Positions 13,101 through 26,362 are shown, counted from the first letter of the stretch. The stretch: 64,000 nt of DNA from Haemonchus contortus (GCA_000469685.2 LS997563.1:32979968-33043967), one strand, 5' to 3'. The notes: generated by a model not told the origin, from the letters alone. Program-made: numbers and translations.

Positions 13101-14355
13101 CAGTGCCATCCTCGATCTGCTTGATTGGTTATTTTCCCATTGAGATTCATTTGCAGATAAAGGCTGACCCTGTAGAATATTATACTTATGCATGGAACGC
13201 AAGCAACGCTTTCATTCATAGAAGACAAAGAGGAACTTGATGGATCCTAGAGTCTAAGACCTAGACATGCTTTCGTACAACTTATTGTGAAAGCCACCAT
13301 AGGTTTGGTACAAGTTATAAATAGAAGTGGGAATGGTGATCAATTGAGCTTAAAAGATTTGAAAATTCTGAAAGATTTGAAAATTACTCAGGCGATACGG
13401 GGTCCACTGATTTTTAAGGAATGCACGTGTTGTGGGGGTAGTGTCTACGTGTCGGCCCCATCTTCTTTTGGAGTAGAGACGCAATGGCGGCGTTTTTCAA
13501 GAGGGACCAGATGACAGAAACAATCCCTAAGCCTTCACAGTCAAATGATTAAACATTCAAGGAGGATTATATGGCGCCCAATACCCTTGCGCGTCAAGAG
13601 GACGCTTTTCTTTTTATACGCTTTTCATTCTTTTGCATTTTCCGCTGACGTCATGTGTTCATTTGCCAAGTGTGCCCCCTCTCCCTCTGCCTTAAGCTAC
13701 CGTCCAGGCAGAGTGGCTCCTAATTACCCAAAATCTCGACATATACAATGTTAGCAACCTCTACTCGAGTGTTTTGGGAGGTTTGTCCAACCTAAGGTGA
13801 AATCTTGAAGACAGCGAAAGTCCTATAAATGTAGCACACACGTTGAATAGTTTAGTGTCAAGACATGTCAGGACTTTTTCGATAACTTTCTGATTCTTGA
13901 CAAAATCCTCGAAGTTTAGATTGAGTAAAATATGTTGGGAGACTTCTATGGGGTTTTCCGGAGAGTAACTACAATTATTTCATTCACAGTCTTAAAACAG
14001 CTGTTTTAGAATTTTTTCAGAAGTTTGAATTCTCCTCATTTGGTCTATACTACCGACACATATTTGTACATTTTTTTTTTCAAGAGAAAACTGCACGAAT
14101 ATCATTTGAATCTGACCGGTAGACATGGATGATGATCTTTTGATGGCACTGACCACAGCCGATCTTCATGTAACCCATGTAGGATTTCACTGAGGAGACC
14201 AACGGATCCATGGGAATAGTCAACGAGAATATCGAAATTCGTGAACCAGTAGAAAAGCTTACCCGACGCCACGAGATAAAGTCTGCGACTTGTCTTCAAA
14301 CGAAATTAATATCACCCATTTTGGGGCGAATGATGGTCGTTAATGAGAGCTGGAA
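10110..14355. other. Gene-free stretch
   Basis: I see no supportable gene or repeat. There is a short local duplication of AAGATTTGAAAATT around 13355-13385. A TAATTACCCAAA near 13720 recalls the nematode spliced leader but is not one. Confidence 0.35.
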
Positions 14356-14359
14356 GGTT

Positions 14360-14905
14360 GACTATAATTTATAATAAGCACTGGCTTGAACTGCTAAAAC
14401 GAGTTCAAAGGCTGATCTTCATCATAGAAGGTCGCGCTACGAATTTGGTGGGACTGCACTGGTGAGATACAGTTTGGATGCTTTCCAAAAGACATAATGT
14501 TAACTCAAAACTTCTCATTAGACCTTATTGAAGCCATTGTGAAAACCCTCTAGATATGGCGAGTGGCAAAGAAATAGTCTTGCACTGAGGCGGGACAAGA
14601 TCGAGTACATGACTGGGGACTCGAAAACAATTACTGAGGTCTGTTTGAAATTAGTGCTGCATCTACCATATAGCCCTAGTCTCGGGCCATCCCACTATCA
14701 CTTGTTTCGATCGTTGTAGAACTGCTTCGTTGGGAAGAATTTACCAAGCATGAGCTTATCAAACCCTACCAGGTTCAGTTTTCTCTATTTTCTTTTCTCC
14801 TGAAAAATCGGCAGTTTTACGGGAGAGGAGTTATGAATTCACCAAGGAAAGATGGGAAAAGTTTTTCGAACATAACTGAGTGTAAACCGCTAAGGTACGA
14901 TCAAT
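14360..14905 (+). pseudogene. mariner-type transposase fragment
   Basis: Translating the plus strand across frames gives the C-terminal part of a mariner transposase. A HLPYSPSLGPSHYHLFRSL-like stretch near 14655-14720 corresponds to the family's YSPDLAPSDYHLF catalytic region. It is followed by NCFVGKN and then, after a frame change, FYGRGVMN near 14815-14840, the typical FYERGI-type end. In-frame stops and frameshifts make it non-functional. The third catalytic Asp position reads as His in SHYHLF where the family has SDYHLF. The N-terminal DNA-binding half is not recognisable upstream. Confidence 0.75.
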
Positions 14906-14909
14906 AGGA

Positions 14910-17900
14910 GAAAGTTTTTTTGCGCGACTTCCAAAAATCGTAATCACCACAAATCTTCACTACTAGCAGTACCAAGAAATTATGGCATATGTAAACGTGC
15001 ATGACAGCCTAGCATTGGATAACTAGTGAAAAATGGCCATAAGGGGTTGTTTTCTCTGTTGGTCCACATTACCCACGATCCTGTCAGGGTAGTCATTGTT
15101 TTGAAAAAAGTGAAGACCCCATAGCACAGATCGTCGACTTTTACAATTCAGTTTGCAAAAGAGCAATAAGGAAGCAGTCAGCTGCTCGTCAGATGAGTAA
15201 AGGCCTGAGGAAAATATGCTTGATTAGGGTTGTGAGGGAGGAAAGTGAATTCATCAGGCTTCACAACGAAAAGTCCGTGCCAGCCAAGTAAGATACAAGT
15301 ACAACAAGATGGAATGACCACATCGCTGATACAGGAATCCGTCTAGTTCCTTGTGGTGATGGATCACAATGCCATCATATCCTGGTCCTTTTCCCTTCCG
15401 TCGCACGTTGAGATTAGGGAATGTGTGGCAGTTCTGAGTCTGCTGTATTTTGTTCACGATACTGTACTGTATAAGTGTAAGCCCTGAAATTTTGTTCCTT
15501 GACAGAAGACAACGAACCCAGGGGTCTGATAACATCGAAATAGATGTCGTTTTGTTAGGGACCGTATGTCTTGCAGTTTCAATTAAAGCAGTATCCAAAA
15601 CGACCTCGGTGCGGCTTCGGCAATTGCACACATAAATCAGCTGGTCAACTGCAAGCCTTTATGTAGGCCTCATAGCATACATAGCGTCGCTACAGTTTTG
15701 AATGAAAGTCGACGCATGGCGGCATCCCGAACGGGACTGAGTAGAGCCAAAAGACTGTCCTTTAGGCTTCAACTTCTTCAGAGTTCAGTTCACGTCCGAA
15801 GGGGTGGAATGAGGTTGTAGTTGGTAGTTTACGTGAGAACGTTTATCGAATTACATAGGAGGCAGCGAGAATAAGATGCCCCCCACCATACACAGTATTT
15901 GGAATTCTGATGAGATCAACACCATCGAAGCCGCATCATCACGGTCTTCACTGGGCATTGGAATCTTGATTGTATCCTGGAAATACTGTAGAATGTTCTT
16001 TTGGACTACAATGGGGTTTTTAGCAGACCGTTTTCCCACGAATCGGACCTTTCCCATGCAAGTTATCAATGTTTGACCACTGCTACAGTTTACAAACTCC
16101 AGGTGGTTCTTCCTTTAGCTTCATCTACTATTTAGTGCTTCAAAACTAGAATTCTGCAGAGCTACATATCAAAAAAGCAGATAAGGAGTAGGAATCTCAT
16201 CACGATCCAGTTTATCCAAGTTACTTTATTTACTATAAAAGGCCTATGAGCAGACTAACAAGTCATCCTGCTCATAAGTGTCCTCTCGAACTAGGGCTTT
16301 AGTTGATCAAACACACTTTTGGTTCACTGAGTTCAGCAAAACTACTGTCCCTTCCACTATGATAAATGCGAAGATCAAACAATTTCTTTAGAAATGGTTG
16401 GTTCAGATTCAGAACTGGTTCAGATTTTTCCTGGAGCTGTTCCCAAACCCGTTTATCCCTATCATTGTTTTTTTGGGTAACGAATCGAAAAGTACAGGAA
16501 TTCACTCCACTAGGATCCAAACACTCGAAAAGATTGAAGTGCCCACGTCAGGGAAACCCACGCACCCAACATTACTTCGGCTGGACAAGCCTCTATCAGG
16601 CTAAAACACATATCGTATTTTATGCATAAAGGCATAAGCGTTTCCTAAGAAGCCTGACGGCAGTAATGATGATCCAAGTGGGCAACTGTGTAGGGGCGAT
16701 CAGCTGACGAAATCCTTACAAAGCTATAGTAAACAAGCAAAAGATAGGAGATTGGAATCGAAAAACGGACGAAAGGTCATAACGATTTTCAGAACAGAGA
16801 GGAGCATATGGGAAAGATTGAAGAGAAGGAATTGGAATAGGCGGAGGAATCTTTTAGAAGTTCGGCTCTCATCTTTGAGCTGTCCCATAGCGTGTAGTTG
16901 AACCAAACGAAGCGGAAATGGAAGTAAAAATTCATTGGAGCGGACAAGCTTTGGTCTGTGACCGAACGTAGATAATTAAAGCGAAACACATGCAGAAATT
17001 GGCTACATCACTTTTCCCAGGAAGTTCCTAATAACCCAGCAAGCATCATTCGGAGTTCGTAGTTGCCAGAACCACCCTCCTAGCAAAAAAGGGCGACAAC
17101 CAGAACGACGAAGTAGTTCGTAATATGCGATTTGAACATGCCAAAGCGGCCGACGAGAGGAGGTGGGGGTATGGCCAGTCGCTGCGGGGTGGAGCACCAA
17201 ATTCGCATAGCTGCTGCTCGTCAAACATGAATTCGATTACCGAGCTGGCTCACTTGATAGGATATCAAAGCTTGGGTGGTGTACCCTTGAGGATCGATGC
17301 CTAGCATGAAGAGGCGAAATAATCAGGCAAAATATTTTACATTTTGAGCCCAAAGCAGTCCTGATGCCCTAAGTTTCATACGGTAGCAGAAGGGTAAGAT
17401 CCATGATAGATTGGACAGGAAAAATCTGTGAATGCTGCAGATTCCCTGTAGGGAAAGGGAGTGACGGCATACGTATGCCACAGTCAGATGCAACCTCATG
17501 AGGAGGGGAATCATGATTGTCCCCTCCCCATGAAAAAAGAAATTTTTTAAAATTTCGATTCCCCGTTGCCTGGAACATGTAGGAAGAAGGATGTTGGGGG
17601 TATATGCGATGAAAATGCAAATGAAATCCCTGGACTAAACCAATCTGACCGCGCTCATGAAGAGCACCTAATAAGCAGCTGTTGCGTGTGTTCGGTATAA
17701 AAGCCCTTCTCAAGGTTCAGCTTGGTCTAACTTAGCACTGCTTCGAAAGGCTCTTATCAACTTCAACATATGCAAATGGCATTGAACGCACGCTCCGCTC
17801 CATTACTTTGCATGTGGCAGAAATTCATGTCGAACATTTCTATATGCAGAGCAGGTTAAGAGATGTTCACACTAAACTACACTTCATTTTCTCCATTAGA

Positions 17901-20555
17901 TGGCAATACCTACAAACAAAGCGTCCTCATTGAATCGAGATCTGATCGAGACTGAAGAACAAGGTCTTTAGTACAGGAAATAAATTCTTCATAATTCAGG
18001 TGTCTAGAACGGCCAACTTCCAGCGCTCGCATGGGCTGATTCTGGAAATTAGAGAGGTTCGGTACTTGTACCTGCTTAGGGTTGTGTGATGATTTAGGTA
18101 CTTTCGAACATCTCTTAGGGTACTGAAACTGTGCTGGTTACCCCTTTGAGACAATTCCACCTCCTGCAATTCCATAAAACATGGTTTCTCGGAAACATTG
18201 GTCGTTCATGGTTTTTACTCATCTCCTGTTTACTTGTGTTAGTGAAGATGTCTCAATAAAGTGCCGAGGCTCATTACGAGACGTAAGTGAGCACTCATAC
18301 AGCAGAGGTTTCTGGTTTCCATCTCTCAGAGTACTGAAGCTATCAGTTTAGACTCCGTGAAGTTACCCATTATCTCATGTTGCTGGTTACTCGATCTGCA
18401 CAGAACGGGAATGTTCCACATAGCTGTAGGATGTCCGCTCAACATCCTGTTGATAATTAAAGACAGAAGAATGAGTACGAAGTAGTGAGAACTCCTGGAC
18501 ACAATCATGCCCGTCCTTCCAGCAGATTTCTCCTAATTGTTAATAATTCCCATTCGTAATGAGGGACAATCCATATTTTTTCGGAATTTGTGAAGGGAAA
18601 GCGTAATTTGGCATTGGCGTGGTCTATCGTTTGTGAGGGTCGGGAAACATCATGGGTGTTACCAAATTGAGGTAAAAACTAATTGTTAGAGCAGAATACT
18701 GCATAATAGACCTTCACTATACCTCCAATACAGAGAAAATCTGTGGTTTCTGCAGAAGTAGAAAGACTACCCCAAGAGTATTTCGATCAGATTCATCCCC
18801 AGCATAGAAATAAAAATTATAGAAAGGACGTGTTAGATTTCTTATGGATATGCCTAGAACAGAATGATTCTGAAAGATAAAAGAAGAGCTGCTGCCTTCC
18901 GGCTGAATAGTTCCATATGCAGACGGCTCGGTTCTTTCGCCTCATAACCGCATTGACAACAACGCATGTTTTTGTCAGGCCACCATGTGGGACCTGAAAC
19001 TGAGCCTGCTATGGCTTCAAAATAAACGGACTCGGGTAGAACATCAAACTCGAATTGCCCACTTTCTATTGCATTTCCAGAAATTACTCACGTAAATCAT
19101 GGATAATATATCAGCACGACATCGCTTCTGGAATCACAGTCGATCAATTTCGTCAATTTACTGAGAAGATACTTATGTTGCCTACTTGCTGTTGCATTGT
19201 CAGAAGTTACCCATTTGGGCCATAGCTGCCACAGTGCCGCACTGAACTGCTATCCGAAACGGGTCACTGAGTGCGACGGTGAGTGAATGGAGTTTCGAGG
19301 CTGAGACCATAAAAATTGGGATAATACCAGAAATGGTTGTTTACTGGAAGTACTGACAATTTTTATTAGTGAACCAGAATGCAGCTAGGCGGGGATCTGC
19401 GTTGAATATTGTCTTTTTTAGGATATCTGCTACTGAAAGGTCCCAATGCCTTGCCAGCTGAACCGAGAGAAGATCCATAAATAGAATGAATCTTAGCCAG
19501 TCCGTTCCTGCGTGAGCGAATCCTACTTTGTGGAATTGACTGGTGCATTTGTACCAATATCATGCAACGGAAACGGAGGTTTTTCCCACAAAGAATTAGG
19601 GCCCGTTGGCCAGTCTCTTTAGGTTTATTCACTGCAAATTAGAAGCCATTTTGATCATATCACCTTCTCTCTGTACGACAGCGTCCCTAGGTCGAGTACT
19701 ACGTTTGAGAATGTGCACTTAATGTCCGCCGAACGAAATCTGTTTGACCAGTAAGCAGCTGAGCCAAGGAACAGTTATCTTTGAGACATCGTTTCTGGAT
19801 TTCGAAAAGGTTACATCTAGCGAAATGCCAGTTAATCAAGCTAAGCTGTGCAATTGTGCGGAGGAGTTGAAAATAGCATTAGCCGCAAAATTGGAATATT
19901 ATGGTCCCAAATCAGATGGGCGATGCGCTGGGCAGAGGGCAAATGATTCATTACATCTACATACTATGATGCAGGAGCACCAACATATGTGGGACTGAAA
20001 ATCTATTCTTTTTTGAATTGAAAAAGAAATTGCCTCATAAAAGCCTCTTCACACAGTCATGAATAAACAAGAGGAGGTTAAAGCAATAAGAGAAGTGCAC
20101 TTACAATTAGTCGAATCCAATGAAGCATGTAGTTATAAGTTACCATAGCGAAACGACAAACAATCAAAATCAAGTAAAAGATGGCTCGTTTCGCCTCTTC
20201 CACAGCCGAACCATCTTTTCCACCTCCACTTGAGATTCATCAGTGATTTGGGGTTAGTGAACTGACCTGACCAACTGATTAGATGACACTGAGCAATTTC
20301 CATAGAAGAGGTTGTCAAATTCTAGCTACTAGGGACTTAGTTGCTGGCAAGAACCAGGCCAAATGGTAGCTCTATAAGGTAAAACTTATAAAACTCTGGG
20401 TAGTATACTCATGTTGATGGATTCATCCGTGTATCCATGCGATAAGCCGAACAAAGGGAATAGAAATTATGAAGAATCAACAACGTGAAGCCGTTTTGCT
20501 CTGGAATGTCTTTTTTGGCGTATGCTTAATCTCTCCTTCATGATGCTCTCGCTCT
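14910..20555. other. Gene-poor stretch with one exon-like segment
   Basis: Mostly nothing recognisable. On the minus strand 15892-15976 looks like a single exon. It has a TATTTCCAG acceptor just above it, 28 open codons (starting DTIKIPMPSEDRDDAASM) and a possible GTATGG donor. A cysteine-containing minus-strand open stretch follows at 15254-15631. I could not link them into one reading frame or assign a family. Confidence 0.3.
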
Positions 20556-20558
20556 CGC

Positions 20559-22023
20559 TTACCAGGGAAGAATCCCTACTCAAAGTGGCCATTTGAAATA
20601 AGACCTATACTGCTAGACGTGTTTTCGGGCGCTGAATTCAAATCCGCTTTCCAAATCTGCCAAGCGATTCTCTGAACGGAGTTATGAGGGTGGATTTAGG
20701 TGACATTACATGAGAAAACTTAAATTACATTGAAGCAGCTCCCTTCTCAACGGCGGTTTGGTGTAGTGGTAAGCGTGACACCTCGTGGGCGAGAGGCTAG
20801 GGTTCGGGTTCTGTGGGGGACCGAGTTTTTGCATTATAAAAAATTTTCCCCTCCAGGACTAGGAAATATTCTCATGGTGATTTTATCACGTTTTATGACC
20901 TTTAAGGCTTTTGCCGATATTTATCCACTTGAAGTAATACTTTAGTTTTACGCGCATGCCCATGCACTCTATATTCAGGATTCACAGTAGGGTAACTTTT
21001 GCCATTTCATGAACAAATGTGATACTCTGGCACAAAATACTTGGAACAAAGAAACTTTTCACAATGGAAGAAACTGATGAAAAGAAACTCATCACAGCTC
21101 ATTGCTTTGCACTCACTGACCCCAAATGAGAGGGAAAACAGAATTGTGTAAGGGTCCCAGAATCACCCGGGTGAATGCTTAAGTAGCCGGCGGCATACCA
21201 TGAATAAAAGAGAAATTTTCTAAATCTAACCGCCCAGAACCGAAAATAGACAGGCGATAGTAAGCAAAGAATGGGGTCTCGTGTGTACACGTAAAAGTTG
21301 AGATCATGAGCTATTACATATGAGGTGGTGCGTTTACCCATATTTCTAGAAGGAAATAAGAAATGAGCTTCTATCGGCCGTATTAGCCTCGTGGTAGACT
21401 CGAGCAGGGTGTCATTCCCTTCACCTGCTTTTGTGAAGGTGAGACGCACCGAATAGCTTTCTGGTCTTTGAATGATGTCCACGAGCCTACTATCAACAAT
21501 GCAGTTGTAGGGGAGTCCGGGTCTGCTACGCACCATCGCACCTAAACTAGCATCAACACCCACTCTAGCAACATCATTGCTCGTCATATGCGTTTTACTC
21601 GCCCGGACCTCCAAATATTGCGCGACTTCACACTCGGTAACAGGTAGGAAGGTAGAAGAAGGTATCAGCAAAGCATTAGAAGGTCATAAAACGTGATAAA
21701 ATCACCATGAGAGTATTTCCTAGTCCTGGAGGGAAAAATTCTGTATAATGCAAAAACTCGGTCCCCCACAAAACCCGAACCCTAGCCTTTCGCCGATGAA
21801 GCGTCACGCTTACCACTACACCAAGCCGCCGTTAAAGAGCAAGCTGCTACCATGTAATTTAAGTTTTCTCATGTAATGTCACCTGAAACCACCCTCATAA
21901 CTCCGTTCAGAGAATCGCTTGGCAGATTTGGAAAGCGGATTTGAATTCTGCGCCCAAAAACACGTCTAGCAGTATAGGTCTTATTTCAAATGGCCACTTC
22001 GAGTTGGGATCCTTCCCTGGTTA
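20559..22023. mobile_element. Foldback element with ~344-bp inverted arms carrying a pol III A-box
   Basis: Arms at 20559-20902 and 21681-22023 are near-identical inverted copies. They share ACCAGGGAAG, AAGTGGCCATTTGAAATAAG, a GGCGGTTTGGTGTAGTGG segment and GTTTTATGACCTT at the inner edge. The GGTGTAGTGG part with a following GGGTTCGGGTTCTG segment looks like a tRNA-type head buried in each arm. The ~780-bp centre is open on the minus strand for 190 codons (21099-21671) with no known domain. A second, more diverged copy lies at about 39700-40650. No transposase is recognised. Confidence 0.8.
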
Positions 22024-22029
22024 GTTTGT

Positions 22030-22620
22030 CAAATATATGCAGATGACAGCAAAAGCTATTTGTTTTCAATTTAATCAGTAGATTTTGTAATCCGGAAAAG
22101 CCACGCTTGCTGAGTGCAGTAGTGAGGTAAGTATGTGTCACGGAATACCATCACATTAATACTCCCAGGTAAGACTTAAAAACAGGAACTTCGTTTTCTT
22201 TACCCATTTCTTACTTTTTCGTGCATACAACTACTAGTCGGAGCGCCCGCCAATGCCTGGCGCTTCTCCTTTTCTTGTGAAAAAGACCTTTCGCCTACGT
22301 CTCTAGGTCTAGGTATAAATTCCTGCTGAACACACACAACACACACCTAACACACTTCGTGAGCGAATTGCCTGTCATGAGCAGAATCCTGCGAAAATCA
22401 TGTGTGTTTAAGTACATCACTTGGTTCATTTACTGCTCTTTCGACTTGATTGCGCAAATATACCCAGATTACGCCCACTTTACAAACGTTCCGCCCCCGT
22501 TACGCCTCTCCCTCCCCTTACCACCTCTGGTGAGGGATCCAGCTCAGTCACTTTCTACCGTCTATAATCAGTGTCATGATACTGCTACGTGTAACCCTGA
22601 AAATTCAGCGCTTTAGGTCT
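22030..22620. other. Gene-free stretch
   Basis: No recognisable gene. A short CACACAACACACACC run occurs at about 22330-22350. Small ORFs here have no domain or splice context. Confidence 0.35.
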
Positions 22621-22629
22621 ACGGGAACA

Positions 22630-22843
22630 GGACTTATATTTCCCGGCAGACATTTAGTTCGCTCAAACACTGCCCCGCCCCCTGTGGGAGAGGTGTACTC
22701 ATGCTTTCTGAACATCAGCATTCAAATATTGTCGCCGGACTTATATTTCCCGGCAGACATTTAGTTCGCTCAAACACTGCCCCGCCCCCTGTGGGAGAAG
22801 TGTACTCATGCTTTCTGAACATCAGCATTCAAATATTGTCGCC
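22630..22843 (+). repeat. 107-bp tandem duplication
   Basis: Two adjacent units, 22630-22736 and 22737-22843, are almost identical; the one difference I see is GAGAGGTG versus GAGAAGTG. Each starts GGACTTATATTTCCCGGCAG and ends ATATTGTCGCC. A diverged relative of the preceding phrase (ACGGGAACAGGA) recurs near 22995-23010 as CACGGGAACAGGAGTTA, suggesting an older array. The near-identity implies a recent duplication or a collapsed or expanded assembly repeat. Confidence 0.9.
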
Positions 22844-22849
22844 TAAACC

Positions 22850-23565
22850 TACCTAATAACGCTATGAACGCCGATGTCCAGATTATTTTCAAGAAATAAC
22901 TATTTTCTTGAGCTCCGTCGTAGGCATGCCACCCACAATTGCATTCCCATACTGTCGCCTGTACTCCTGCCAAGTTTGAACCTGCTCGGTTCACGGGAAC
23001 AGGAGTTAAGAATTTTCGGTCAAACAACACAGATATATAACACACAACACACTTACATGTACACACACATACATACACACGGATTATATCCAGTAAGATA
23101 GTTTCTATTCGTCGTCTGCAATTCAGATAATCAAAACATACTACAGTAGATATTCTGTATTTAGATCACCACCCAGGAAATCATCGCCCTCGTCTGCGAA
23201 CTAAATGTCTACTTCACTTTGAGACGTTTTTTCTGGAACGCCGACCAAGATCGGCAACTGCAGTCTCAGAACAGCTGAGGGTGACAGCAAAATATCGCAT
23301 CACCTAATATTATGGCTGTTCAACTCGTCCACAGATATAGCAGTGGTCGACCGAGGTGAAGATTATCTTCGGGTTTATTTTGAAACTAAGCGCGCACAGA
23401 CAGCTCAGACGCTTGAAAGCGAAATGACACAAGTTCCTCAACAGGAATGGCCAGATTCGGATCTGTGAAGAAGTACGAGTCAGATATGAATAAAGAGTTC
23501 GGCTATTATCTCTCTCATTTAAAAGCAGAAACTTGGTGTGTCGGTGTGTCAGTCTGTCCGCCCAC
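22850..23565. other. Gene-free stretch with GT/CA-rich tracts
   Basis: CA-rich sequence (ACACACATACATACACAC) lies near 23050-23085. A TGTGTCGGTGTGTCAGTCTGTCCG segment lies just before the LINE fragment and recalls the GT-rich segment at 37.9-38.0 kb. No gene is visible. Confidence 0.4.
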
Positions 23566-23566
23566 A

Positions 23567-24245
23567 AAACTTATACTTACTTACTTGGATACTTGGACGC
23601 TCGTTGTCGGCTGATAATCCTCAGCGGCGAGCACACGCTTCCATCCATTTTTGACGATCTTGAGCGGTTTGGGACCAGTGTTGACCATGGTTTCCCTGGT
23701 TTCTTCAGTGAATCACTCCATCTCGTTGCAGGACGGCCTAGTGTGCGTTTAATCTCACGTGGGTACCAGAACGTGACGCGAGTGGTCCACCTGTCATCCG
23801 TGCGTCTAACCGCGTGCCCTGCCCATAGTTTCTTTGCGTTCCACGCTTAAACTTCGGCGTCACGGATGCCGGACATTAAGCGCATGTCTGCGCTGCGGAG
23901 GTTGAGACTTCTCTGCTTTGCGCGGTTGATCTTCAGCAGCGTCCGCTCTAGAGCTCTTTGTGCGCGAACCAGCATTAGCGTTGACGTCTTGTTCTCCGCC
24001 CACGTCTCGGATGCGTAACAGAGTGCTGGCAATACCGTAGAATCGAAAAGGTCAGCTCGTACTTTCTTGTCCGATACGAGATGAGCCGCTTCTTTTATGT
24101 TTCCAGTTGCCACCCACGCGCATCTTCTGCGCCTCATAATCTCTGCACGCAGGATGTTGTCCATGGAAATTAGACGGCCGAGGTACACATAGGAGTCGGT
24201 GAACGGTAACGTGGTCCCTTTTAGCAGGACCACGTTACTGCAAAA
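23567..24245 (-). mobile_element. RTE-type LINE 3' fragment (RT C-terminus)
   Basis: The minus-strand ORF at 23847-24233 encodes the C-terminal portion of an RTE-clade reverse transcriptase. Its YLGRLISM, RRRRCAWVATGNIKEA, LFDSTVLPALCYASETWA and RAQRALERTLLKINR motifs are family hallmarks. After a frame change the product continues down to about 23600 (W-G-H-A and T-LGRPATRW type motifs, downstream of the RT). It ends in a short (AAGT)n-like tail at about 23570-23590, read on the minus strand. The endonuclease and RT catalytic parts are missing, so this is a dead 5'-truncated copy. Confidence 0.88.
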
Positions 24246-24689
24246 CTTATGGAAACGATAAAGGCAGCGATAAGGGAAATCTTGCTCTTCTCTACACTTC
24301 CTTCTAATATATAAGCCACTAACTTGGTGGGTAGGTTGATGGATAGAGTGGGTACTGCGGAGTGAAGCATGTGGAGCGAAGTGGGTACTTCAGATCTGTG
24401 ATTTCGATCTGTACCGGCATCGGGCTATGTACATATGTTTTTACAAAAATCGGAGGTCATAATGTAGTTGGGAGACCTCTACTTTTTTCAACATGATTTC
24501 AAGTGAAGTGAGTCTATTGAATATTCAACTCATACCCCATCCTAGCTTTTTACACAAAGTAATCATCCCACACCCCCGCCGCTCCTCCCCTACTGACCAT
24601 GAGACTTAGCCTGGAACCATATTCTTTCGCCTAGAACCGTTTCTAGGTACAGGTCAGGTCAGCTACCCCTCCTCTGCACTATAGCCCTC

Positions 24690-24970
24690 GAGTGTTGTAT
24701 AAAATCAATGCCCCCCTAACAGACAAGCATGGCCATGGGTTCGAATCCCAGTCCGATGTCCGCCTAGCTCAACCAGGCCCTCTATCCCTCCGAGGTCGGT
24801 TCACTAGGAAAGACTTATCGGGAGGATAGAAGCACTGACTTGTACACTGGCTGGCCACCGCAAATCATTGTATAGGTCACATACGTATTCAATCCGCCAC
24901 TACGATTCTGGATGGAAGTCGAGTGCGAGGCGCACCCTTCACACGGGATTGATCAACCCCAGGAACTCCT
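24690..24970 (+). mobile_element. tRNA-derived SINE
   Basis: B-box GGTTCGAATCC at 24738-24748 sits in a tRNA-like head. It is followed by the family body shared with 35311-35605: GTCCGCCTAG, GGAGGATAGAAGCACTGACTTG, GGCTGGCCACCGCAA, GTCATTGTATAGG-like, CCACTACGATTCTG, GGAAGTCGAGTGCG and ending GGGATTGATCAAC. The A-box is weak in this copy. Confidence 0.8.
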
Positions 24971-25674
24971 AGGAATGCGTTTACATTGTAGCGGCCAACA
25001 ATAAGACCGCCGATATAAATCATAGTTTCATTTTACGCCACGCCTGTGTGCCTCTTGCTGCATCAAACTTAAAACACTCTTTATTGAAAATTCAGTTTTC
25101 ACTCCTATACATAAAATGCGATTACCAAACAACTTCGTGAAGTCAGCAAGCTTACAGCAAAATCATCGCAACCTCTCAAAAAAAAAACAGAAAACATCAA
25201 CAGAATTTGAACGTGAGCGGTGAGCTGCAGTAACGAAAATATGGTGAGGCACTCTTACGTTTTTTACCCAAACTATCCCATCTTTCAAGGGTGCCATGAA
25301 GCAGTCCATAGCCATTCACACGAACTAGTAAGGAAAAACAGTCAGTTCACTAATTGGACACAAGAAATCTATTCATATCATAGCCGAATGCGAAAAAGTG
25401 GTAAGTGTGGGACTGTTATTTAAAAACTTTGCCCAAAGAGATATAGGTTAATGAACAAAGCTTCATCAGCTTCATGAGATCGGCCGTATGACGCCAATGT
25501 GTCCTGCCATAACCTCTCTTAAATACCTGTACATGGAACACGAAAAGAGTCCAGTCAACAATAATGTTACCAATAAGATCTTCTAAGAAGTAATAGAAAT
25601 TTTCGATGGAGCTAACATGTAACTTTGAACAACAATTCCTTCTTTTATAGATTCATAGACAATCGACATACATA

Positions 25675-26183
25675 CAGTAGCGCTCAGAAGTATTCGGCCA
25701 AATGCTTCTTCACTCGTACTTTTCAGTCGTATCTCCTTTCCTAGTGGATCGAATCATGCGAAATTTCAATATGTGTAGCGCTGGTGTAGTGTGAAAAATT
25801 ACCACTATTAACTTGCATTTTGATCATGTTCCAAATATCCCAAAGAGCTTGGAATCAAAACCAACTGAAAATAGGGACACTGGTGCTTGGAGGATTTCTT
25901 TCCTTTTTGCCATGTCCAAAGGGTACGAGCGCTAATGCGGAATACAGAAGAGGAGAAAAACGCAAATAAGGAGCGAATAACTGCAGGCGTCACAAACTTG
26001 CTTTTAGCATTGTCTGCAAACGCCTTCCCCTTAGTTATGTGGCATTGCTGCTTCGCAGTCCAATAGTGTTGGATAGTGTGGAATATGCTTCAGTTGAACA
26101 TATCAAAATTTCATGTGATTTGCTCCACTGGAAAAAAAAGTTACGGCAAGTTAAAGTTGGCCGAACACTTTTGAGCGCTACTG
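25675..26183. mobile_element. 509-bp Tc1/mariner-like non-autonomous element
   Basis: The left end reads CAGTAGCGCTCAGAAGTATT and the right end is its near-exact inverted copy (GAGCGCTACTG); both continue into TTCGGCCAA. Each end is flanked by TA (25673-25674 and 26184-26185), the Tc1/mariner target duplication. The interior has only short open frames without transposase motifs. It probably depends on a transposase elsewhere with the same CAGTAGCGCTCA ends. Confidence 0.85.
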
Positions 26184-26362
26184 TATATGTAGCTGAATAT
26201 TTCTACAAAAACATATGAGAGGTCCCAGCCGAAAAAATTGATAAATAATTACCTGCAGCGCAGCCATTCCCGCTTATTTAGCCTCTCAGCTTCTCGCAGG
26301 ACTTTTACCTTTCCCAAGGCTGAACGATTTATATCCAGAAGAGAAATGACGACGTCAAACTT

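Noticed and set aside
13715..13740. Spliced-leader gene (TAATTACCCAAA)
   Set aside because: The match to the conserved leader stops after a few bases and no donor follows at the right place.
21099..21671. 190-codon minus-strand ORF
   Set aside because: It lies in the centre of the foldback element. Its diverged second copy at 40037-40240 is interrupted, and it has no recognisable domain or splice context. I treat it as repeat sequence.
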